From Tragulus kanchil (Eukaryota > Chordata > Mammalia > Artiodactyla > Tragulidae), in contig JAIOJX010000005.1 in the NCBI GenBank assembly GCA_022376925.1, positions 160,161,501 through 160,225,500 on the forward strand: 64,000 nucleotides of DNA, written 5' to 3'. Each line of letters starts with the position of its first letter. Position 1 is the stretch's first letter. This document shows positions 11,047 through 21,597 of this stretch, piece by piece. Below the pieces are notes generated by a model. The model ran no database searches, was not told the DNA's origin, and worked only from the letters and a program-made list of their open reading frames with translations. The position numbers and the translations under genes were made by a program.

Positions 11047-11121
11047 CTGGAGACAGTCCAGCCAGTAGCGCACATGGGCAAAGCTCTCCTGGGAGGTGAC
11101 CACGCCGTCCGACTCCGCCTC
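11047..11121 (-). other. RAB44: Chimeric exon fragment: start of exon 11 fused to end of exon 10
   Basis: On the minus strand the first 24 nt of exon 11 (11121-11098) run straight into the last ~54 nt of exon 10 (down to 11047), sharing a few bases (gac on the plus strand). The fusion keeps the exon 11 acceptor and the exon 10 donor but merges unrelated exons in the wrong order. It is the junction of the 9967/11098 tandem duplication. Confidence 0.85.
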
Positions 11122-12175
11122 CTGCACACAGAACGTGTTCCCTCAGCCACACGTGTCGAGTGACAGCTGTGTGCCAGGCCCTGGGTGGCTCTGAGCCTGC
11201 TCTCCAGGAACAGGCGGCTGTGCCACTTCCTGTACCACACGGCCCCTTTCCATATCACAGTCACTCCACACGCTTCACCTCTGACACGCTCCCCTCCATC
11301 TGCAGCAAGTCTACCCCTCCTCTCTGCCTGCAAACCTATCACACACTCTCCAAGGCCAACCTCAAAGTCACCTCCCCTAGGAAGCCTTCCTGGATTGCTT
11401 TTTCTGCCAGTGCTCAACAGCCTAACATTTGATCACACGGTCTTCCTTGGCTCATCTCGTAATTGTTTCATGGATGACAATAGCTTCTGTTTACTAAGAG
11501 TTTACTATATATCAGGTGCTGTGCTGAAAGCAGTTGTAGCAGTTAATCTTCACAACTCCTCTAAGAGAAAAGTGGGGCAATTGAATTCAGAGAGTTTAAG
11601 TCATTTGTCCGAGGTCACAGAGTTGGGATGGGGTAGTGGGGATTCAGAACCAGGTCTTATCAGAACCCAGAATCCAGTAGCCGGGGCCCTTTGTATATTA
11701 CTTTATTCTGCTTCTTTTGTATCTCTTTGACTGGACTAGAAACTTCTAGAGAGAAGACAACATGTCTTTCTTCATACCCTTCTCTGGGCTCGTGTAGAAT
11801 TTCATGTAGAATTTCAGCACATACACATATAACAAGGACGGATCTGAGCTAGAGATGTTTGGAGAAAGGAATGATCACTCAGAATGACACTAGACTTGCG
11901 TTATCTCAGGTGTTAAGAATACATCACAGAGCTTCAGTATCTATGAAATACGTGGTCACGGGATACAGGAGAGTTTGTGTTGGAGGCCATACTATGTGGT
12001 TGTGGTTTCTTTTACTCCTATGCTCCCAGCCCATCTAGCCCATGCCCTCAGCGGATTATGTCACCCATATGTCCCCCATGTCCTTTGTGATCCTGGGAGA
12101 AAAGAGACAGCGGGAAGGACCCAAGTTCCCTCTTGACTCCACACATGGGGACCAAACCCAGTGGCATCAGCTCAC

Positions 12176-12290
12176 CTGGAGACAGTCCAGCCAGTAGCGC
12201 ACATGGGCAAAGCTCTCCTGGGAGGTGACATCATACATGAGCACCACTCCATCAGCCTTGCGGAGCAGCTGCCGCGACACGCTGTGGTAC
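12176..12290 (-). CDS. RAB44: RAB44 coding exon 10 (left complete copy)
   Basis: 115 nt, acceptor tgggcag, donor gtgagc. It encodes YHSVSRQLLRKADGVVLMYD and VTSQESFAHVRYWLDCLQ, the Rab core strand and helix with the RabF-type YDVT stretch. It joins exon 9 by AG|G and ends in phase 0. A complete copy lies at 13267-13381 and a partial one at 11047-11100. Confidence 0.92.
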
Positions 12291-12559
12291 CTGCCCAGAG
12301 AGCCCGCGTCAGGCCCTGCCAGGCATCCCGACCCCAGGCTCTGACTCTCTAGGCCGTATCTGCTTCTAAGGGCTCCCAAAGACAGTGTGCATGCATTTTC
12401 CTTCTTTCAGAGTGCTTACTATTGAATCGCTAACAGTTCTCCCAGCTCAGATTTCAAAGATACCAAAGGGCATGCAGTGAAAAATTTCTCCCAGCCAACC
12501 CTACCTTCATTCTGTAGCCACCCAGCCCGGCTCCCCAGAGGCAACCAGAGTCACCCATT

Positions 12560-12965
12560 TCTTAAATAGTCTCCCAGAGGTGCTTAATGTGTATATGTAA
12601 AGGCAGAGATACACTCCAACACAACTGTTTAAACAAATACAGTGTCAAAAACACTGTACTCATTGCTATTCAACATGCTGTACTTTGGTTGCTCCCGATA
12701 AATAAATGTCTTGTAGATATTTCCCTATTGGCACATAAAGAGAGTCTCCAACTATTTTGGCTTCGCTCTATTCTAGTGTATGGAGTGACTCAAATATATT
12801 TAACTGGTCCACTGATAGCCGTTAAGAGGTCTGCAATATTTCATAATATAAACAATGCTGCCATGGACAGTCTTGGTCCCTTAGATGATATAATATGAGT
12901 TTATCAGTAGAATGAATTTCTAGAACTTCTGGGTCACAGACGATATGCCTTTTTAGTTTCGATCA
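12560..12965 (-). mobile_element. Old L1-like LINE fragment, antisense
   Basis: 'acaatgctgccatggacagt', 'gaatttctagaacttctggg', 'tcacagacgatatgcctttt' are reverse-orientation ORF2/3' phrases of old L1 elements. Repeated by duplications 4 and 5. Confidence 0.5.
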
Positions 12966-13266
12966 CTCCTGCTTAACCACAAAGTGGAAAGCCAGCGTTA
13001 TCAGGACAGGCGGCAAAGTGGAAAAAGGTATCTATGAAATACGTGGTCACGGGATACAGGAGAGTTTGTGTTGGAGGCCATACTATGTGGTTGTGGTTTC
13101 TTTTACTCCTATGCTCCCAGCCCATCTAGCCCATGCCCTCAGCGGATTATGTCACCCATATGTCCCCCATGTCCTTTGTGATCCTGGGAGAAAAGAGACA
13201 GCGGGAAGGACCCAAGTTCCCTCTTGACTCCACACATGGGGACCAAACCCAGTGGCATCAGCTCAC

Positions 13267-13381
13267 CTGGAGACAGTCCAGCCAGTAGCGCACATGGGCA
13301 AAGCTCTCCTGGGAGGTGACATCATACATGAGCACCACTCCATCAGCCTTGCGGAGCAGCTGCCGCGACACGCTGTGGTAC
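13267..13381 (-). other. RAB44: Second copy of RAB44 exon 10
   Basis: Identical to 12176-12290, in the right unit of the 11937/13028 duplication. 115 nt is not a multiple of three. Confidence 0.86.
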
Positions 13382-14105
13382 CTGCCCAGAGAGCCCGCGT
13401 CAGGCCCTGCCAGGCATCCCGACCCCAGGCTCTGACTCTCTAGGCCGTATCTGCTTCTAAGGGCTCCCAAAGACAGTGTGCATGCATTTTCCTTCTTTCA
13501 GAGTGCTTACTATTGAATCGCTAACAGTTCTCCCAGCTCAGATTTCAAAGATACCAAAGGGCATGCAGTGAAAAATTTCTCCCAGCCAACCCTACCTTCA
13601 TTCTGTAGCCACCCAGCCCGGCTCCCCAGAGGCAACCAGAGTCACCCATTTCTTAAATAGTCTCCCAGAGGTGCTTAATGTGTATATGTAAAGGCAGAGA
13701 TACACTCCAACACAACTGTTTAAACAAATACAGTGTCAAAAACACTGTACTCATTGCTATTCAACATGCTGTACTTTGTTTTCTCCAGATAAATAAATGT
13801 CTTGGAGATATTTCCCTATTGGCACATAAAGAGAGTCTCCAACTATTTTGGCTTCGCTCTATTCTAGTGTATGGAGTGACTCAAATATATTTAACTGGTC
13901 CACTGATAGCCGTTAAGAGGTCTGCAATATTTCATAATATAAACAATGCTGCCATGGACAGTCTTGGTCCCTTAGATGATATAATATGAGTTTATCAGTA
14001 GAATGAATTTCTAGAACTTCTGGGTCACAGACGATATGCCTTTTTAGTTTCGATCACTCCTGCTTAACCACAAAGTGGAAAGCCAGCGTTTTCAGGACAG
14101 GCGGC

Positions 14106-14222
14106 AGGACTTGGCTGGCAGTCCAGTGGTTGGGATTCCATGCCTCCACTGCAGGGGCACGGGTTCCATCCCTGGTTGGGGAACTAAGGTCCTGCATGCC
14201 ATGTGGTGCAGCCAAAGGAAAA
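14106..14222 (+). mobile_element. tRNA-derived SINE
   Basis: 'ggacttggctggcagtccag' and 'gggttccatccctggttggg'. Repeated at 15248-15364 by duplication 5. Confidence 0.8.
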
Positions 14223-14487
14223 AGGTGACTGGGTGGCTGTCCCCTGGGGGGCCTGGTGGGCTGGCCCTCACCGCTGCTCCTCCAGGCTGAGGGGGCCTCC
14301 GGGTCTGCTGTCCAGTCTCCTGCCCCGGACCTGGATGCATCACTTCCCTCCCCCACCTTCTGCATCCTCAGGGGCAGAGGCTGCATTTGCACTTGGCTGC
14401 TCCTTAGCTCATGCTGGCCTCTGGGTCAGGCTGCCCTCCATGTGTGGCAGTCCAGCCTTGGCCACTAACGTCGACAGTTCCCGTTAC

Positions 14488-14569
14488 CTTTCCTGGCCGG
14501 CTGTGTCCCAGAGCTGCAGTGCAAAGTGCTTGTTGTCCACCAGCAGGGTTTTGACCCGAAAATCCACTC
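14488..14569 (-). CDS. RAB44: RAB44 coding exon 9 (switch II, left copy)
   Basis: 82 nt, acceptor tcctag, donor gtaacg. It completes the Gly split from exon 8 and encodes [20 protein letters not shown] followed by DTAGQE. This holds the Rab family motifs after switch I (GVDF) and the G3/switch II motif WDTAGQE with the catalytic Gln. Duplicated at 15630-15711. Confidence 0.92.
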
Positions 14570-15629
14570 CTAGGACACACAGAGGACGGTCAAGCCTGCT
14601 TTCAACTTGCCTTCCAGGACTTGTAGCTGACCCCTGCCTGCACATACGCCTGTCTCCAGAACCAGCCATGGTGGGATCGGGACTTTCAGCAGCGGGACTT
14701 CCTTCTGATCTCCAAATGCCTTCCACAGGTGGGTGTCCACATCCTCCAAGAAGTCTCCCCTGACTACCCAGCTCCCACTGCACTCCGTCCTGACAGCCGG
14801 CTGACGGGAGGCACCCTGCCTTGTTTATACCTCTACAAAAAGACCTGACTTCTTAACTGCATAGAAGTGCAGGCTACTCAGGAAAACCAGTTTTGTTTAT
14901 TTTTTTATAGTACCTCTTATTTTATTCCTAATTATTCCATGCATCTCCCCCGTTTATCCAGACAGCAGGGAAGATAGGCTTCCTGGGAAGGGACCAGCAG
15001 GGAAGCTAGTGTATGGAGTGACTCAAATATATTTAACTGGTCCACTGATAGCCGTTAAGAGGTCTGCAATATTTCATAATATAAACAATGCTGCCATGGA
15101 CAGTCTTGGTCCCTTAGATGATATAATATGAGTTTATCAGTAGAATGAATTTCTAGAACTTCTGGGTCACAGACGATATGCCTTTTTAGTTTCGATCACT
15201 CCTGCTTAACCACAAAGTGGAAAGCCAGCGTTTTCAGGACAGGCGGCAGGACTTGGCTGGCAGTCCAGTGGTTGGGATTCCATGCCTCCACTGCAGGGGC
15301 ACGGGTTCCATCCCTGGTTGGGGAACTAAGGTCCTGCATGCCATGTGGTGCAGCCAAAGGAAAAAGGTGACTGGGTGGCTGTCCCCTGGGGGCCATGGTG
15401 GGATGGCCCTCACAGGTGCTCCTCCAGGCTGAGGGGGCCTCCGGGTCTGCTGTCCAGTCTCCTGCCCCGGACCTGGATGCATCACTTCCCTCCCCCACCT
15501 TCTGCATCCTCAGGGGCAGAGGCTGCATTTGCACTTGGCTGCTCCTTAGCTCATGCTGGCCTCTGGGTCAGGCTGCCCTCCATGTGTGGCAGTCCAGCCT
15601 TGGCCACTAACGTCGACAGTTCCCGTTAC

Positions 15630-15711
15630 CTTTCCTGGCCGGCTGTGTCCCAGAGCTGCAGTGCAAAGTGCTTGTTGTCCACCAGCAGGGTTTTGACCCG
15701 AAAATCCACTC
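15630..15711 (-). other. RAB44: Second copy of RAB44 exon 9
   Basis: Exact copy of 14488-14569 in the 13864/15006 duplication. A third, partial copy (about 16834-16849) carries only the 5' end of the exon with a two-base deletion, at the left edge of the next duplication. Confidence 0.87.
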
Positions 15712-17950
15712 CTAGGACACACAGAGGACGGTCAAGCCTGCTTTCAACTTGCCTTCCAGGACTTGTAGCTGACCCCTGCCTGCACATACGCCTGTCTCCA
15801 GAACCAGCCATGGTGGGATCGGGACTTTCAGCAGCGGGACTTCCTTCTGATCTCCAAATGCCTTCCACAGGTGGGTGTCCACATCCTCCAAGAAGTCTCC
15901 CCTGACTACCCAGCTCCCACTGCACTCCGTCCTGACAGCCGGCTGACGGGAGGCACCCTGCCTTGTTTATACCTCTACAAAAAGACCTGACTTCTTAACT
16001 GCATAGAAGTGCAGGCTACTCAGGAAAACCAGTTTTGTTTATTTTTTTATAGTACCTCTTATTTTATTCCTAATTATTCCATGCATCTCCCCCGTTTATC
16101 CAGACAGCAGGGAAGATAGGCTTCCTGGGAAGGGGAAGGGGGTGCTGGCTTCAGGATGGCCAGTTGGGCTAAGAGGTCACCTTCTGCTGCTGTACTGGCT
16201 GTGTGACCTCAGGCAAGTCACTTCACCTCTCTGAGCCTTCCTTCCTCCTCTGCGAGGTGGCAATTTGAAAATACCCACATCAGTGGGTGATTAGGAGGAT
16301 TAAACAACGTGTGTCCAAAGTCCAGCACAATTTCTAGGGCGTGTTTGGGAAGTGGTCATTTTTTCCACTATTGTCACTTTTTAAATTTCACTATTTTTAT
16401 TATCACTATGAATTCTCGTCTTTCTGAACCCCAGCTCTTCAAGTTTTACAGGCCTACCCTTCCCTGTGTCACGATGCTAAACCCCTCCTGTCCCTGGAAA
16501 TGTGGGCATAACAGTGAGATTCCCTATGCCCCCCCCCCCCAGGTAATAGTGAGCTTTGGAATCTTTGGGGAGCAACTTCCTGCCAACCCCCAGTGCCCAG
16601 GGACACCAAGGGGGATGGGGGTGTTGGAGAGGGGATGCTTTGTCCCTGCTGAGCCCACTGCGGGGCCCAGACAAGCTCAAGAAAGGGGCAACTCCTCACG
16701 TTATCCCTGAGCTGGTGGAGACCTTCCTTGGGGTGTCATGGCAGCCCCCATAAGCACCTGCTGCTGCCCCTGAGATGACAGAAGCCATAGAGAGCCCCAT
16801 CCATGCTGCCTAGCCCAGTGAGATGGGAGCCATTGACCCGAAAATCCTCCTAGGACACACAGAGGACGGTCAAGCCTGCTTTCAACTTGCCTTCCAGGAC
16901 TTGTAGCTGACCCCTGCCTGCACATACGCCTGTCTCCAGAACCAGCCATGGTGGGATCGGGACTTTCAGCAGCGGGACTTCCTTCTGATCTCCAAATGCC
17001 TTCCACAGGTGGGTGTCCACATCCTCCAAGAAGTCTCCTGACTACCCAGCTCCCACTGCACTCCGTCCTGACAGCCGGCTGACGGGAGGCACCCTGCCTT
17101 GTTTATACCTCTACAAAAAGACCTGACTTCTTAACTGCATAGAAGTGCAGGCTACTCAGGAAAACCAGTTTTGTTTATTTTTTTATAGTACCTCTTATTT
17201 TATTCCTAATTATTCCATGCATCTCCCCCGTTTATCCAGACAGCAGGGAAGATAGGCTTCCTGGGAAGGGGAAGGGGGTGCTGGCTTCAGGATGGCCAGT
17301 TGGGCTAAGAGGTCACCTTCTGCTGCTGTACTGGCTGTGTGACCTCAGGCAAGTCACTTCACCTCTCTGAGCCTTCCTTCCTCCTCTGCGAGGTGGCAAT
17401 TTGAAAATACCCACATCAGTGGGTGATTAGGAGGATTAAACAACGTGTGTCCAAAGTCCAGCACAATTTCTAGGGCGTGTTTGGGAAGTGGTCATTTTTT
17501 CCACTATTGTCACTTTTTAAATTTCACTATTTTTATTATCACTATGAATTCTCGTCTTTCTGAACCCCAGCTCTTCAAGTTTTACAGGCCTACCCTTCCC
17601 TGTGTCACGATGCTAAACCCCTCCTGTCCCTGGAAATGTGGGCATAACAGTGAGATTCCCTATGACCCCCCCCCCCCAGGTAATAGTGAGCTTTGGAATC
17701 TTTGGGGAGCAACTTCCTGCCAACCCCCAGTGCCCAGGGACACCAAGGGGGATGGGGGTGTTGGAGAGGGGATGCTTTGTCCCTGCTGAGCCCACTGCGG
17801 GGCCCAGACAAGCTCAAGAAAGGGGCAACTCCTCACGTTATCCCTGAGCTGGTGGAGACCTTCCTTGGGGTGTCATGGCAGCCCCCATAAGCACCTGCTG
17901 CTGCCCCTGAGATGACAGAAGCCATAGAGAGCCCCATCCATGTCCACAGG
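15693..17950. repeat. Tandem duplication 6 (unit 1.141 kb)
   Basis: 15693-16804 and 16834-17945. Copy 2 begins with a two-base deletion inside exon 9 and the copies differ in a C-run (16530s versus 17665-17676). About 30 bp of garbled link. Confidence 0.93.
16185..16340 (-). mobile_element. MIR SINE, antisense
   Basis: 'ggctgtgtgacctcaggcaa', 'cttcacctctctgagccttc', 'gattaggaggattaaacaac'. Repeated at about 17325-17480 by duplication 6. Confidence 0.75.
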
Positions 17951-18950
17951 AGATGGGAGATGGCAGCCGGGTAGTCCCAACGTCAGCAGATGTCTGTCTG
18001 TATCATCTATTTCTCTTTACTGCCCCCTTTCCTGAAGGTCTAAGGAAGCCCAGGTCTGCAGAAACTTCTGAGGCTACCCAGTGACCCCGCTGTCATGATG
18101 TGCAGTCTCTGCTTAAAGACCCACAGCCTGATCTCTAGAGTGACGCTCACGACAAGTCCTTGCAGTTACTAACTCCCATTACTCCCACTTTCCACCTTCC
18201 TACGCATCTCCCACCCTCAGTCTACCCACGTACCCCACCCACGCCCCCAGATATGTTACAACTTAAACTGTTAGAAATATAACGCTTTCTGCCTCCCAAG
18301 AAATCTGCTATCTTATATGAACAACCCCAGGGAGTAGGCACTGCTGAGCCCATAAGAGGGTAGAACCTCTGGAGTGAGGGCCTATGGTTTGAAGGCAGGC
18401 GGCCCCAGGTATAAACTTTGGGCCCAAGTAGGGCTAAGCTGTTAACCAGGACTTCAGTGCTGTATCTCTCATCTATAAAATGGGGAAAGATACATAGGAA
18501 TAGGAACCTCACAAAAATGCACAGTCGGCTATAAGTTGGTTGGCTCTGGCTCTGCCTCTTGTCTTCCACCAGCCCTGTTCTCAAAGGCAGACAGGTGAGA
18601 AAGGGGGCGGACACAGAGGAGAGTGATGCTGAACGGGGAAATGTTTATGACTGAGGAAGCTGGAATTGTCCCCAGGGAGAGGCAAGTCAGATGGATGACA
18701 GCCACCAGGGGCACCAAACCACAGATGGGAGTGGGAGAGATCGGAATCTCAGGGCCGGTTGGCTAGCAGTGCGTGTAGGCTCACCTAGTCTTTTTACAAT
18801 TATACAACCTGTATTTTCTCTATTGCATTTTGCGGAAACTTCTTGCCACATGATAATGCGAGAGGCTCATGGTCACGGGAGGGCTGCTGTACGAAGTAAG
18901 GCGTGTGTGTCTGGTGAACTCAAGGTGGTCGGTAGCCAGTAGCTTAGGTC
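17951..18950. other. RAB44 intron 8 interior, no gene recognised
   Basis: Unique intronic sequence with a weak MIR-like stretch near 18400-18520 ('ctgtatctctcatctataaa'). No exon-like segment with splice sites and a frame compatible with exons 8 and 9. Confidence 0.5.
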
Positions 18951-18951
18951 A

Positions 18952-19170
18952 GCGGTCCTCAGACTTTTTGACACCAGGGACCATTTTAGTAGAAGACAAT
19001 GTTTCCACAGACCAGCGTGGCGGGGGGATGGTTTTGGGGTGACTCAAACTCATTACATTGATTGTGGATTTTATTTCTATTGTGATTACATCAATTCCAC
19101 GTTGGATCATCAGGCATTAGATCCTGGAGGCTGGGGACCTCTGGCTTGGGTGATTAATGATGGTGGCCTT
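18952..19170. mobile_element. Old mammalian interspersed repeat fragment
   Basis: 'gcggtcctcagactttttga', 'caccagggaccattttagta', 'gatcatcaggcattagatcc' match a common mammalian repeat (probably a DNA-transposon type). Family not assigned. Confidence 0.4.
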
Positions 19171-19244
19171 GCAGACCCTGTGACCTTGTTCAACATCAGA
19201 GCAGGCCTCCTACGGGTTCCCATTCCTGACAGTATTGCATTTTC

Positions 19245-19502
19245 TTTTTTTGGCCACTTCTATTGATCTTTCATTTATTTATCTTTGTTCTTTGGCCCGT
19301 GTGGGCCTCCCATCACAGTGGCCTCTGTTGTCACAGAGCACCGGCTGTGGGCGCATGCGCGCCAGAGCTCCGGCTCGGTAATTGGACACATCAGTCCAGC
19401 CGCTCCGTGGCACATGGGATCTTTGCAGGCCAGGAATTGAACTGGCGCCTCTTGCACTGCAAGGCGGCGATGTCCTTACCCACTGGACCACCAGGGAAGC
19501 CC
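19245..19502 (-). mobile_element. tRNA-derived SINE, antisense
   Basis: T-rich start, 'cagagcaccggctgtgggcg', 'ggctcggtaattggacacat', and the reversed SINE head 'ggaccaccagggaagcccc'. Confidence 0.8.
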
Positions 19503-19852
19503 CAGTATTGCATTTTAACCGCCTTCCCAGGTGAGGCTTATTAGGCCAAGAAAAGTTTGAAAACTTGTCCCGGGTGAGGAGGTGAGGGGTCCTCTTACAC
19601 AGACTGAGGACATTATCCATTCTGGCACCTGTCCCCAGTCAGTCCACACCTCGACAGACACAAAGACATGGATCATGCCATCTTTGCGCCTAAGCTGAAC
19701 AATCCCACGAGCTCTTTTCTGAGGCTCTGTACACAGTGATCAAGTGGCCACGTATCCCAATATTTGCAGGAAGAGGGCGCTTTGTGCTTTGCGGCATTTC
19801 ATTTGCAAAAGCCACTAAATTAGACAGGATCAAATATAACAACCATAAAAAC

Positions 19853-20070
19853 AATTCATATTAATTGAGCACTTAATATATGCCAGGTAGTATTCTAAGA
19901 CCTTGATATATTTTAATTGAACTGATTGTTACATCCCTTCTCGGAGGTCAGCTCTATTATTGCCCTTAATATGCACAGAGGGGTTGAATCATTTGCTCAA
20001 GTTTGTACCAGGAGTTAAGTGGCAGAGCTGGGGTCTTAACTCAGGTGCCTGTGTTCCTAACTTTGGCTAC
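19853..20070 (+). mobile_element. MIR SINE
   Basis: 'taattgagcacttaatatat', 'gccaggtagtattctaagac', 'taagtggcagagctggggtc'. Repeated at 20938-21155 by duplication 7. Confidence 0.8.
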
Positions 20071-20512
20071 TCTATAAATACATTCTGTGCAGAATATTCA
20101 ACTTGCCCAGAGTAACTTCCTGCCAGAGCCTGGCTGATGGACTAGGGTTAGTCCTGAGCAAATTCAAGCAGCAGAGTCCCTGAGGTGGCCTGTCCAGGGG
20201 CCACGTGGGTGGAGATCTGCTAGTTTTCACCATCAGCCAGCGCTGGCACCTAAATTGTAGGGTGCTTTGTTGATGTGGCACGTTAGTAGCTAATCAGATC
20301 AATGCAGAGAAAGCAAATTGCCTGTAATTAGAGATGATTCGTAAAATAGCCAGGTTATGCCCGTATAAAATCATGTCTCATGCAGGGCCTGCGGCAAGGG
20401 CAGAACCTGCAGCTTCCTCGGGGAGGGCTTGCTCTGGGCCTGCTCCGGCTTGTCGGCCCGGTCCCCCGGGTCTCCCCTCCCTCCCCTGCCACCCTCCCCA
20501 GGTGACTCTTAC

Positions 20513-20820
20513 CCACAGTCGCTGTCAGCTGAGTGGCGAAGGTGTTTTGGTGCAGCAGGTGCAGGAAGGATGTTTTGCCCACGTTCGAGTCTCCCAGGAA
20601 GATGATGTGGAAGGCGTAATCAGGGTTGGCCAACGGCTGGCTGATCGTGTGGTCCGCTGGGGATGGGGTCAGCCCCGTGCCTCTGGAGTCCATTCCTGAA
20701 TCTTCAGGCCTGTTCTCTGCCCTTGGTTCCCTGGACTGAGGGGGATGTTGTTTGCCTTCTGTGTGAGCGCTTGTAGGCTGGGGCCTGGGTTGGGCTTCCA
20801 GCTCAGCCCTAACGGGAAGG
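20513..20820 (-). other. RAB44: Truncated copy of RAB44 exon 8 (3' part only)
   Basis: The last 308 nt of exon 8, with its donor, repeated as part of the 19736/20821 tandem duplication. The copy stops abruptly at 20820 inside the coding sequence and joins intronic sequence, so it has no acceptor. It includes a second P-loop. Confidence 0.88.
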
Positions 20821-21597
20821 GTGATCAAGTGGCCACGTATCCCAATATTTGCAGGAAGAGGGCGCTTTGTGCTTTGCGGCATTTCATTTGCAAAAGCCAC
20901 TAAATTAGACAGGATCAAATATAACAACCATAAAAACAATTCATATTAATTGAGCACTTAATATATGCCAGGTAGTATTCTAAGACCTTGATATATTTTA
21001 ATTGAACTGATTGTTACATCCCTTCTCGGAGGTCAGCTCTATTATTGCCCTTAATATGCACAGAGGGGTTGAATCATTTGCTCAAGTTTGTACCAGGAGT
21101 TAAGTGGCAGAGCTGGGGTCTTAACTCAGGTGCCTGTGTTCCTAACTTTGGCTACTCTATAAATACATTCTGTGCAGAATATTCAACTTGCCCAGAGTAA
21201 CTTCCTGCCAGAGCCTGGCTGATGGACTAGGGTTAGTCCTGAGCAAATTCAAGCAGCAGAGTCCCTGAGGTGGCCTGTCCAGGGGCCACGTGGGTGGAGA
21301 TCTGCTAGTTTTCACCATCAGCCAGCGCTGGCACCTAAATTGTAGGGTGCTTTGTTGATGTGGCACGTTAGTAGCTAATCAGATCAATGCAGAGAAAGCA
21401 AATTGCCTGTAATTAGAGATGATTCGTAAAATAGCCAGGTTATGCCCGTATAAAATCATGTCTCATGCAGGGCCTGCGGCAAGGGCAGAACCTGCAGCTT
21501 CCTCGGGGAGGGCTTGCTCTGGGCCTGCTCCGGCTTGTCGGCCCGGTCCCCCGGGTCTCCCCTCCCTCCCCTGCCACCCTCCCCAGGTGACTCTTAC

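Larger units (their letters stand above)
9967..12230. repeat. Tandem duplication 3 (unit 1.131 kb)
   Basis: 9967-11097 and 11098-12230, joined at a shared gac. The junction fuses exon 11 to exon 10. Clustered differences near 10545-10562 versus 11670-11690. Confidence 0.94.
11937..14100. repeat. Tandem duplication 4 (unit 1.091 kb)
   Basis: 11937-13013 and 13028-14104, with 14 bp of extra sequence (aaagtggaaaaag) between. Clustered substitutions at 12684-12713 versus 13775-13804. Contains exon 10. Confidence 0.94.
13864..16137. repeat. Tandem duplication 5 (unit 1.142 kb)
   Basis: 13864-14986 and 15006-16130 or so, with a short garbled link (ccagcagggaag). Clustered substitutions at 14248-14276 versus 15390-15418. 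Contains exon 9. Confidence 0.94.

Noticed and set aside
14203..14763. 186-codon plus-strand frame, repeated at 15345
   Set aside because: Begins in a SINE and runs antisense across RAB44 exon 9. A shadow frame.
8231..17950. Real segmental expansion of the RAB44 GTPase exons (domain duplication)
   Set aside because: Order and phase of the copies cannot make a second Rab fold, and breakpoints cut through exons.
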